Positions 35,737 to 46,400 of a stretch of DNA of 64,000 bases are shown here, one piece after another. The number at the start of each line of letters is the position of its first letter. Position 1 is the first letter of the stretch. The stretch spans positions 2,170,001 through 2,234,000 of the forward strand of contig CM066308.1 in NCBI GenBank assembly GCA_033807695.1. Reading direction: 5' to 3'. Source of the DNA: Daedaleopsis sinensis (Eukaryota; Basidiomycota; Agaricomycetes; Polyporales; Polyporaceae). The notes below the pieces were generated by a model. It searched no databases and was not told where the DNA came from. It was given only the letters and a program-made list of their open reading frames with translations. Made by a program: the position numbers and the translations under genes.

Positions 35737-36960
35737 GCGCGGCGAGGCTCATCGCGGACGGCAGGCGAGGTATCGCCGTCGTCTTTTCCCAGCGTCCCCC
35801 CATCATCCGCATGCCAATACCACATTCATCAATACCCCCCATATTGTCGATACCTGGATACCACCCTCCCCGCGCATACCCTCGCCGTCGCCGACGGCCT
35901 GCATCGTCATTCCCTCATGCATCGACAGTAATTCGCATCGCCACGCCATCGTCATCGCCCGCCGCAACACCAACTGACTTATTCGCCGCTCGTCCGCATG
36001 CTCTCGATCTCGGTCCCCTGCCCCTATCCTTATCCTCATCCTCAATGCCCTAGCCTATCCTACCCACCCGCCTGTCCATGGTACCTTACACCCACATACT
36101 CGGCTACGCTACGACCCGCCTACTCGCGCGCGCTGGCTCCCATCCCTAATGCATCACCGCCCGCCCGCGACGCGCACAAAATGTCCCATATCCTGTGTAT
36201 ATCATCTGTACCACCACCACCACCATCGCTTCTTTGGGTCGTGGCTCATCGTCGTGGGTCGCGGGTCGCGGGTCACTCGTCGGCCCCTCGGGTGGGGCCA
36301 GGGGCGCACTCGCCCGTCGTCCACCGCGCGCGCTGGCTCTAGCTATGCGGCAGCGCGCGGGGCGACGTGTACATTGTCGTGTATCGGTACTACGCTCGCT
36401 CGCTCGCTCGCTCGTCTCCCTGGTCGCTCGTTTGCCCCCTCCCCCGCCTCGTTCTCTTTCTCGTTTCGGTTTTCGTTTCGGTCTCGGTCTCGGTCTGGAT
36501 CGCCGTCGTCGCATACGCGCGACGGCTGTACGAACAGTAGTACGCGTACTTATTATTTTTGTGTGTCCGCTTCGTTGTGCATGTTTGCTGCCCGCTCTGT
36601 CCTCTGCCAAGCTGCCGTTCTTGGTTGTTTTCGTGTACTTGTACCCCCCGCACCCCGCCCTCACGCACGCGCCCGCGCATCTCATCCTGCCCCTGCATCC
36701 TCGCATCGCATCCTGCACCTCGCATCGCCCCCTACTACCACCATTGCATCGTCTCGGGTACCGCACGCACGCACGCATACGATGACACGCAGGATTTCTC
36801 CCCGTTATTGCCGGTTGTACGACCATGTCCATTCGTATGATACAGTATGATAGTAATGCGCCAAATTCCAATCGATTATGTGGTGTTATATGCCAACCGA
36901 CCAACCTGCTTGCGTGTGCGTGTGCGTGTGCGTGCGTGTGTGTGCTCGGTGCTCGGTGCT
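35737..36960. other. pyrimidine-rich 3' flank of the Ecl1-like gene
   Basis: The plus strand turns C/T-rich (CCCCCATCATCCGC, TTCTCTTTCTCG), a mirror of the purine-rich upstream side. It includes a CGCT tetranucleotide run and TTTCGGTCTCGG repeats. The long open frames here are low-complexity Ser/Arg/His translations and are not called. It may include the 3' UTR; no clear polyadenylation signal was seen. Confidence 0.5.
36393..36414. repeat. CGCT tetranucleotide repeat
   Basis: About five copies of CGCT in a pyrimidine-rich stretch. Confidence 0.8.
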
Positions 36961-36963
36961 CGG
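36912..36963. repeat. GTGTGC and GCTCGGT repeats
   Basis: An alternating GTGTGC tract is followed directly by three copies of GCTCGGT. Alternating purine-pyrimidine DNA of this kind can adopt Z-form. Confidence 0.7.
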
Positions 36964-36977
36964 TCACCGGGGACTTG

Positions 36978-37000
36978 CCCGTCTTAATATAAAAGACGGG
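36978..37000. other. 8-bp perfect stem-loop with AATATAA loop
   Basis: CCCGTCTT and AAGACGGG flank a 7-nt A/T-rich loop, and a GAAGAAAGGAGGAGG purine run follows. It marks the right edge of the Ecl1-like gene island. Its role is unknown; bacterial-type termination is not expected in this organism. Confidence 0.5.
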
Positions 37001-37747
37001 TAAGAAGAAAGGAGGAGGCCTAGGTTCGTGTGCATGACGTGCGCCGCAGCAAGTTCCAACGCTGTCTAGATCTGTCCTGTCGGTGCGCTGCGCTGCGGCA
37101 ACTAACCTCCAATGGCGCGCGGGCTGACGCGGGCCCGACGGTGAAGAGAACTTCTGTCTTTGTCTTTGTCTTTGTGGGGTCCCGGTCAGGCTTGCAAGTA
37201 AGTAATAGTATTACTGGGGTGTGCCTTTACAGTATGCTGACAGTATGGCTACTAGGGAGAGGTAGCCGCGGCGAGGGACAGACTGGTTCCTAACGCGCCG
37301 CCGCCCCTCGGGGCCGCTCGCCCGCCCTCGGCTCCCTCGCCCTCTCCCCTCTCCCTCGAATCCCGCCCCGCCCCCGGGTTATTTATAATACGCAATAACC
37401 TGCTCGAGCACAAGCCCTCGATCGCGAGGTACGTGCGCGATCGCGACGTCTGGCAGTACTTGGCAGTTTGTGCTGTTCCCCCGCGCCTGTCACTCGCCCT
37501 CGCCCTCGCCCTGGGGCTGGGGCTGTCACCGCGCGAGGCGTGTACTGCGATGCGTGTCGTGTCCCTGTGCTCTTAGTCTGCGTCTGCGTGCGTGCGTCTG
37601 CGTCGAACGCGCTCGGGGACGTCGGGCTCGGGGCCGCGCTCGAGCGCGCTCACGGCGGGTCCTCGAGTTCCGAGTCCGAGGAGACTCGAGGAGGCTCGAG
37701 CTCCAGGAACTTGTCGCTGATCAGGTCAATGTAAATGGGTTATCCAT

Positions 37748-37774
37748 GGGACTGGGACTGGGACTGGGACTGGG
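37748..37774. repeat. GGGACT hexanucleotide repeat
   Basis: Four tandem copies of GGGACT, followed by a duplicated GGGTTACG. Confidence 0.8.
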
Positions 37775-40700
37775 TTACGTCGGGTTACGATTACAGCAGC
37801 AGCATGGACGGGCACGGGCTCCGGCGCCGACTCCGACATAAGATGGCCGACTGTCAAGCTTTCAAGGCCCTCGGGCCCGGGCGGACTGCACTGTGCACTG
37901 TGCAGGGGCGGCGTACGGTGAGTTCGACGGGGTGACGAGGCTGTCAACGTGCACGCGCACGCGCATATGCATGGGCCCTCGCCTCGGACGTCGGAGCGGC
38001 GGGAGACCCGCGCGTGCGCACATGCCGATATCCAAGCATCACTGCCATGCCAGTGCATCATGATCCTGTACTCGAGTCCATGCGCATGCGCATGCACGCC
38101 GCACGGTATGTACGCGTACTGGCCAGAACCTCCTCGAGCTCAGCCCGCGAACGAGTATGGGTCGGAGTCGATGACGCACGTCCGGACGGAAGCTCAGGCT
38201 GGCCGTGGGGTCTGCTGGTTGCTACCGGTAAGTATGGAGGCGTCCGCGTACGCCGTAGACGGTCGAGGCGGGCGCGGCTGCTGTCCTGATGATGCACATG
38301 CACATGCACACCACTCGACCGTGACCGTGACCTGGCAGCTCCATAGCCAGCAGCAACCGTCAACCGGGGGTAGTACGATGGCGCATGCGCAGTCGCAGTC
38401 GCGCGGCTCTCCGGGTCCGCGGCGGCGTCGGATCCACGGACGGAGTGGCCCAACGCTCTGTCAGTGTGCACGTTCAAGTATAGCGCGGGGTACTAGTGAG
38501 GAACGTTAGCGAAATCATATGCGCTCGTAGCGAGCTTGTCACGGGGAGGAGGAGACGGACGTCGAGCCGCTTGCTCCGTCGCCGCTCGTGCGCGCGCGTG
38601 AATATCCCGGGCCCTCGATCGCATGTGAGTTCTGCCCGATCGTCCTCTCTATTCCCGATGCCTGCTGAACTTATCGGTGCACAATTGCAAGTAAGTACTC
38701 CAAGGTACTCAGCTTATCGTATATCGAGGCCTATCGACACCGTACGCGTCGAGCCACTGCAGGAAACGCCTCAGCAAAGACTTCCGAGGGGTCGACGTCG
38801 ACTCAGCAAGACTGTAGACTCACCGGGCGGTATACATATGCATAGACCCCGCGCCTGATCGAGGAATGAGTAAGTTTAGACATTTCGAGGGGGACGTCTC
38901 GACAACGCCCTGACAGTGGTTCGATCGGCGACTGCAGGTACGTATGCGGACGTCGACGCCCCGCCAGCCCCCGCCCGTCCCGAAAATAGACCGGGCGGGA
39001 TATCGATGCCCATGCGCATGCCCGAACGGGGAGGGTCTTCGACGACCCGCGGGCCGTCGACGTCCCATGGCCCAGGCTTGCTCTGTGCTGTCCGGGACGT
39101 CGACGTCGACGGCGGGGCGGCTTCGGGCGCAGTCACAACTACTACTGTGCGGCGGGGCCTGGGCCGTGCCCAGGAGTATCTTGCACTTGAACTTGATTTT
39201 TGAGGGTGCGTAGAGCGTGTTGCGACAAAGCTTAAGCAAACTTGGAGTCACTACGAGTGGCGTTGTTGCCTGATGCGGCGCCGTCGATGCGCGTCGTGTG
39301 CGTGCGTGCGAGGTCGGGTGACAGCTGTGCTCGCGATTGCAAGGTCTAGGTCTGTCGTTCACATGTAGGGGCGAGCTGATCAGAACCATGTACTTCAGCG
39401 TCGCGACGTGTGTTTGCGTCGTGCGACTGGCAGGGGCACTGCAGTATACTGTATCACTGTCAGCTGCAAGCACAACCATATGTGGTCCATACGTACGTAC
39501 ATGACACACTGATGAGTGGCACCTGTGCACCGTGTACCGTGTAGTCTGCAGACGTCTGACCTGGACGTGGAGAGAACAAAGGACAGCTCAGGAGGCGCGC
39601 GGAGTTGGAGAAGTGTTGGAGATCGCACAGAACTCGGGACTCGGGACTCGGACAGTCCTCCGTCCCGCCCGTCGATCGTCGACGCAATGCGTGAATCTGG
39701 GGGCGCGCCCCCGCCGTCACGCGCCCCTCTGCCTCTGCTACTTACTATTAGTACTTAACTCTGAGTCCAGCCACTAGTACTCGCCGGCACCGTCCTCCGA
39801 TCCTGCGCCAAGCCGGCCGCAATCCCCGCGGTTCCGCAGGGTTCCGCCCGCGCCCGATCTCCAAGGCATCCGATGGCGATAACTGTTGTCGATGTAACTC
39901 AGTAGAGGGTACGGCGGGCCGCTGTCCGGTTTGGGGAGGAGGAGGAGGAGGAGAGGGGCCGATCGCATCGATATCAGCGTCGGGCCTGGCAGCTGAATAT
40001 TGAATTATGATAGTCTGTGCGCCCGCGCCGCGCTATCATTGGACGCGTTTGGGGGTGCAGCCTGAGTCGTCGAGGGCCGCGGCCGCGACCACAGCTGACA
40101 CTGGACAGGGCGGGGGACCTGTCGACATCGAACAGCGAACATCGAACATCCGGGACCTGTGCATGTGTTTGTAGGAACCCGTACTGCATACATACATGTA
40201 TGTGAGTACTGGGTGTACGGTACCGGTTGGACCGTGGCTGAGCGCTGCCGAGGCTGGAGACGTGCAAGCTGGAGGAGGAGGAGGACTCGAGGGGGAGGTG
40301 AATGAAGCTGATAGCTCGACATTGGCGGTCTGATATTGAAGATGTGAGCTACCGTGTCGGCGCGTCAGTATGCGCGGATACCGACCCATACAGACCGCAG
40401 TACTAGTGGTCATGGCAGACGTAGGGTGGACCGTATCCTCAATCGAGAAGCCTGCGATCGCGGAGGGACAGCGATTGGACGCTCCCCAGCAGTGCACTGT
40501 TGTCGAACTTCACGGAGATCCAAACGACTGCCGGAAAGAGGATGGCTCGAGCCACGCGGGGCCTCGCGAGGGATCAGAGACCCAGAGACTCAGAGACTCA
40601 GAGAAGCTCGCGAGTCGCAACGGTCAACCTGCAGGCTGCTAGAGGTGATGATCATCGTCCAATAGAGCGCGTCGCACTCGCATGCGCGGCTACTGTAAGT

Positions 40701-43125
40701 ATCTGCTCGCAGCGACTCCGACTCGGATGCGTCGGGCCCGTGCGCGTGATGTCCCACGTGGCCGCGCGCGACTTCCTGCGCGTAAATGCGACGGATCTCC
40801 GCCTCTCCTAAGTCCTACCTTCGTCGAGTCGTCTTCGACCGCTGGCTCTGCAATCGCCGCGCGCGCGCACTCCGAACGCTGCGTTGAACGTTCTCATCGA
40901 CACACCCGGCTGACTGCACTCGCGATCGCGATCTCGCGCGAAGCAAGCTCCAGGCTCCAGGCTCCAGCTGCAGCTCGCCGTGAGCTCGAGTCAGCTCGAG
41001 TCTCGCGCCTTTCGACCTCCGCCGCCTTCGGATTCTTTGATGTCTGGACTCTGAAGTCTGCAATTCAGTCGACGTCTCTTCGCAGGCCAACCAACTGGTT
41101 ACTGGGTGCGGCTCCACAGCACATGAAACGCAGAGCCTCGACGCGTCCGACGCGTCCCTATTCGTACGAGGTACTTACTTACGCGCCCCCGCACACGGTC
41201 TCAGCGCGCAGACGCCGACCCCAGCCTACCCCCGCACGCAGGATCCCGAGGTCAAATTCGCCAGGAACGGTGCGAGTCGGGGGCACAGATCGTTATCGTG
41301 CGGCCGCTGATGCTGATGCTGCAAATTTCGTCCTGCAAGCGTATTGGTCCGCCAGCCCGAGTCGGAGGAGCGTCGACCGCGGTCTGGACCGCAACGCGCT
41401 ACCGGCCGCCACCACTTGTCGCATGGTCGCCGCTGTCGTCATTGCACGTTGCACCCTGGTATGTATTACGAACCGCGCCTCCGAGTCTGATCGCATGCTA
41501 AACCGCAGTTTATCCGCTGTGGTTCCACTATGTAAGAATATACTTAGCTTTCGTGCTGGGGCGACGACGCTAGGGCCCCATCCCGTGACTTATCATTTCT
41601 TGAGCAGATGATACTCAGAGTAGGGCAGGAAGATGCCAGCTCTGGCAAGAAATCGAGAAGCAACGGGCAGAGAGGTGCTACTTGCATACTTGGATTCTTC
41701 AAGCGGCCCTCGAAGACGCGAAGGTCTGGATCAGAGTTGCGATAGCCGTGCCTTGCAAGCAGTCACCATGCCCAATGGTATGCACGTCGCCTGCGACATA
41801 CCTCAGGCTGTCCAATCGCGGGGAACTGCCAGTGACAGAGGCGTGTGTCATAGACGTCGCCGAATCAGCGTCGTTTACATACGTGCTCGGAGATGGATAT
41901 CCTCGTGGCCCGCGCCGTGCGCGAATTTCCTGCATGTAAGGTGTAAGTACGTTATCCAGTCTTCTATCCCGCGTGCAGCTGCGCTGCCAGTGACCAGAAG
42001 CCTCTGCGAGCTGTCGCCCGCGGCCGCTTGCCGAGGCCTGCCAGTCTCCAGAAGACCTGGGGAAACGCATCGAATGGACGGGGCAGCTGCCCATGCGCCG
42101 TACGTACGTACGTGCGTGTCCTTCCAGTCCTCCCTCATGAGGATGTCTTCCGAGGCTTGATCCGCACTCGAGCTCGCTGCTGACGCCTTTCGGATCCGTC
42201 ACGGACCCCTAGCTGAACGTTGACGTACCATCGATATCGTGCACACGCAACGCAACGCGTGCCTATCACGCATCTCTCCCAAGTACTGGCCGCGGGTTCT
42301 CAGTACTCAGTACCTAGTGCGTGCAACTCATCATATGTGCAGCCAGCATGTACTCGACTAAGACTTACCCTTACCAACATCATGAACATCACGCCTAGGC
42401 CTGCAGCCGGCAGTCCGGTGACTCCAGGTGACTGCGTCGTGCTGTCGTGCTGCAACCTGTGGGACGACCGGCAGGTCATCTGCGTACGCAGCTGGACTGG
42501 CCGCCGTCGCCGACACGCGCTCCGTCGTCATATGAGTGTCCGGCTCGCACGTCTCCCAGCCTCTCGCCGTCCGCAGCCGCGCGTCCGGGGCCACATCCTT
42601 GCCATATCCGGACTCAACGCCCACGCAGCCCGCCCGCGTGACCGCTTCGTGTTCTTACTGGACACGGCTTCTCATCACCCCCTCGCCCGCGCGCGTTTGC
42701 CGCCTGCCGCCTGCTATGTAGTGCTGCGGGGGCTTGGGTACGGATCGCCATATGTGGAGAAGCCCGCCTCAGACGGTGACGAGCTTCGAGAGGGTTGGAT
42801 GTCGATGTCCGAGTCGGATGCTGCTGTGTCACCGGTTCACCGTTCACGTACTGACAGTGTCGTCACCGCACCCGACGGCCCCGTGCACTAGTACTGTAAC
42901 GGCGACGGCGACGGCGGACAGCATATCGGGCGTTGCTGCACCTGCTGCAGCCTACTTATCCTGGCATCGGCATCTACAATAGACCTCGTCACCCAACCAA
43001 GTACTCAAGCTCAAGCTTCAAGGCACCCATCGTTGTGAACGGATCCGGAGGGTGCGAGGACGGATTGCGTTCGAACGCACGCGAATCCGTGTCAGGTGCG
43101 GCCGCAGCAGCTCAGGGAGGGCAGT

Positions 43126-43137
43126 AAGTACTTACTC
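43126..43137. promoter_or_regulatory. perfect palindrome GTAAGTACTTAC
   Basis: A 12-bp perfect inverted repeat uniting the two orientations of the word that is enriched across both deserts. It has the form expected of a binding site for a dimeric DNA-binding protein, but no binder is known and a splicing-related origin of the half-site is equally possible. A looser version with two opposed half-sites (GTAAGTACGTATACTTAC) lies at about 45362. Confidence 0.35.
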
Positions 43138-43400
43138 TGACTCACTCGTGCCAGCAACTCCCCTTAGTCACGGCTGCCGAATCGACGACATGCGCACATC
43201 GAAATTCGCTCTCCCATCGCTGCATCTTAATCGTCCCCCTCTTTCCCCTTTCCGCGGACGGCATCTCTCGGATCCTCCGCGTCCCCGTCGACGGCTGCTG
43301 CTTCTGCGATTCTAGCCCGAGCTTGTTCCTGTGCGCGCGCTTCTGAGCGTCCGGCAGGGGTGGCTGGTGACCAGTGACCAGTGACCACTCCGAGCATTCG

Positions 43401-46400
43401 ACTTTCACCGCGGCGGCGCTCGCGAAGGCGTGCTGAAGCTGAGCTGCCCCCACACTGTCCTGTCAGTGTCATTCATACTATGTGTCGTATCCCGGGCCTT
43501 GGCGCGCGATATCCATGCGCGTGACCTCCGTTCGTCAATCGTCCGTTCGTCCGTTCGTCCATTGTCCCCGAAGGCGAGCGGACGAGCCGCGGCCGCACGG
43601 CCGCGCGGCATCCCTGGCCACATGAGCGCAGGCGCCCTCTGCGCACGTACTAACGTCTATGCCATGTACGTACGTCGATATTCAATCCTGCACGCCACGC
43701 CGCATCCCCTTCCTGACCTAACCCGCATCCCAGGCGGCCGACTCGGACTTGCAACTGGGATCTCCGGGCTTTCTCCCCTGCCTGAGCCTTCGCTTCAAGC
43801 CGTCCACACCCGCTGCCTTCGCTTCGAGCCGTCCGTCCACGCCCGCTGCCGGGCGCGCGACGACGACGACGACGCGTCGGAGTCCCAGGCTGCACGCCGG
43901 GCAATACACTGTCACCTTCGCTGAGAGGCCCTAGCGAGCACCCAGCCCAGGGCCCTGGCCTCTGCCAACAGGCACCGCTACGTACGTATATGGCGTTGGA
44001 CGAGGGCACGGCCATGTGGCCCTCGCGCGCAGCGTACGACTTACATAGTGTGCTGCAATTACAAATGTGCGTACCCCACACCTCTGCGAATCCGATGCGC
44101 GATCGCGACCGCCCTTACGTGCTCTCCGCGTCAGCAGCTGCAGTGCGGTTACGGCATTGCTGTAGACGACCGACCGCCTCCGACCGCCCGCTGGCAAGGT
44201 TCGGTGATCGGTGATCCCTGCCAGAAGCCTTCAAGCTGCACGTCGGAGGCCTGAACTAGTACTGGACACCTATAGGAAGGAACTGCTGGGACTTGGGACT
44301 TGGGACTTGGGATCTGGGACCTGGGAACTGGATGTGCGTATGCGCGCCGCAGCGCATGCGGGGTAGCGTCTCTGCCAGGCCTAGAGCCCAGAGCTCAGAT
44401 CCCAGAGTGTGGAGCGCACCACGTACGTGTACGCGGGACGCTGGACGCCGGAAGTAAGGTCTGAGTGTGCCCCGATGCGCGAGGGTCGCCCGATTGGGTG
44501 CGACATTGCACTCGCCGGCCTGCGAGGGCTGACGGTGATACGTCGATATCAATACGTCGACATCTCGGCCTTCGCAGGCCAGCAGGTGGGGTGGTGCCCG
44601 AGGCCCGAAGTCTGAGGGCCAGTGAGGGTTCGCCGCCCCCGTTTTGGCTACCGGGGTACTGACGTCTACCGTGTACTCAGCACTGCACAGAGAAGCGCGA
44701 GCGAGGGTACTGGCCCTGCGAGGTCGGTATCGATATGGTCATTGGCCACGGGCAGATCCCCGCACTGCTAGTGGGTCTAGGCCGGTCGTTATTCAGTCGA
44801 GTTCGCAGACGACGCGCGGAGTTCAACTTAAGACGTCGATGCTCGACTCGGATGAGGGTGCACGACGAGCGCCCCGGCGAATTCGAAGGGCTTAACGGAA
44901 ACGGAAACGGGACACAGCTCCATGAGCTCATCTGAGCTGTTGGCCAGCCCGCTCCGTCGCACGCGTCAGGTCCATTGCAATTGTCCACCGACGATCAACC
45001 CGTGGCTTGGAGGATCCCCCGTGGGCCGGTCGCTTGACCGTCGCGCGTCCGAACTGAGCAACTCGTCCACTGGCAGTCGGATATCGAGTTTCCTCCTGGA
45101 GTGGCATTATGCCTAACGCTGATACAGCGGCTCTCGGCGCGGAGCCTGACTGCTTGCACAGTCGCGCGCGCGGCTCTGGAATCCAGCGTCCGGGGACGTC
45201 CGTGCACGGTTCATTCATACTCCAATGAGCCGCGTCCTGCCAACGCGATCCGCCAGCAGTACATGTGTATACAGCGCATGGGTGCTGACCAGTCAGTGAG
45301 TCGCCGACGCTAGCAGGAATAGAACCCCGGGCGCGGGCACGGGTGCAGATCTGGAGAAACCGTAAGTACGTATACTTACCAAAGTTACGTCGTACACGGT
45401 GCGATCCGGGGAGCTGGTGCGCGCGTCGCCCCCCGCCGCCCGAGCTCGCGCCAACCGTACTCAGCCGTACTCGCGTCCGGGGCGTCCGCGCGCATTTGCT
45501 AATCTCCAACTCTACCCCGCACTCCCACTCCCAGCTCTAGAACTGCCTTCGCCCAGTCCCTTTCTGGGCGTGCAGGGACGGGGTGCCTGCAGCTGCCCAG
45601 TGCCGACCCCCACTCTGCCAGTGCACTCACACCCCTGCCGGCTCGCCTGCTTCCGCTCCATCAATATCTTGGTCGGGAACTGACGGCAATAGTGTCTGCC
45701 TTTGGCGGACCACGCGTGCGGATGCTATCACGCGACGCGCGACGTTGGACCCTACGCTAGATGCCAACTGGACAGCGACAGCGACACTGGCGCACTGCGA
45801 TAAATATCCCCGGTCGGAGTCCGCGGGGTGGGGCTGGTTGTGCGTTCTGCCGTTGGCGATGGACCAATCCCAATTGCAATACATAGCCAATACGCATGGC
45901 AGATTCGCAGAGCAGGGCCACGATCGGCGCAACTGCACGCGCGAGCCAGAGGTGCGCTCACGCAATCACAACTGTATGCGCCTCGATGACTGGAACGTGC
46001 GCGTGAACGTTGAACGTTGAACATCTGACCATGAACAGCAGCCATGCATATGGCGGTCGGCGGTCGCAGACTACGTCCGACGGACGTCGATGCCGCAGGA
46101 TGCCATCCGCTTGGACTTGGGCTTGGGCGGTCGACCAGTCATGCTCCTCCCAGCAGAGCTGGACAGTGGACGCTCTCTTTAACACGCGGCACGCTCCCAA
46201 GGCCCAAGCCTTCGTCTGCGGCAAGCCGAGCGAATACATCTGTTCAAAACGCGCCACACCCCGTGGACCATGGACCTTGGCCGCCATGGCATGCTCGCGC
46301 GTCCGCGCCAGCTTGCAGGTTCTGCCCCTGACAAGTGCATCCCATCCACCCCGTGAGTTCTCCAGTTATTGGTAGCCGCGCTCAGTTCCAGTACGCGCAG

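Larger units (their letters stand above)
37001..43400. other. gene desert, part 4
   Basis: No gene supported. GTAAGTA/TACTTAC sites occur near 37197, 38227, 38691, 39738, 40694, 41169 (two overlapping), 41942 and 43126. GTCGACGTCGAC palindromic runs appear near 38790 and 39100. Simple repeats include TCTTTG (37155-37175), GGACTG and CCAGAGACT (about 40575). Open frames such as 42220-42891 are long only because the DNA is GC-rich; I found no domain in them. Confidence 0.5.

Noticed and set aside
36146..36967. A 273-codon minus-strand frame and overlapping plus-strand frames after the Ecl1-like gene
   Set aside because: Low-complexity translations of microsatellites (HAHAHA, RPRPRPKRKPKRE) in a likely 3' flank.
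36978..37000. Rho-independent terminator
   Set aside because: The stem-loop is real but the genome is eukaryotic, and no gene ends just before it.
40682..41611. A 309-codon plus-strand frame
   Set aside because: No motif and no codon structure distinguishable from the surrounding GC-rich desert; splice-donor-like words inside do not lead to a better model.
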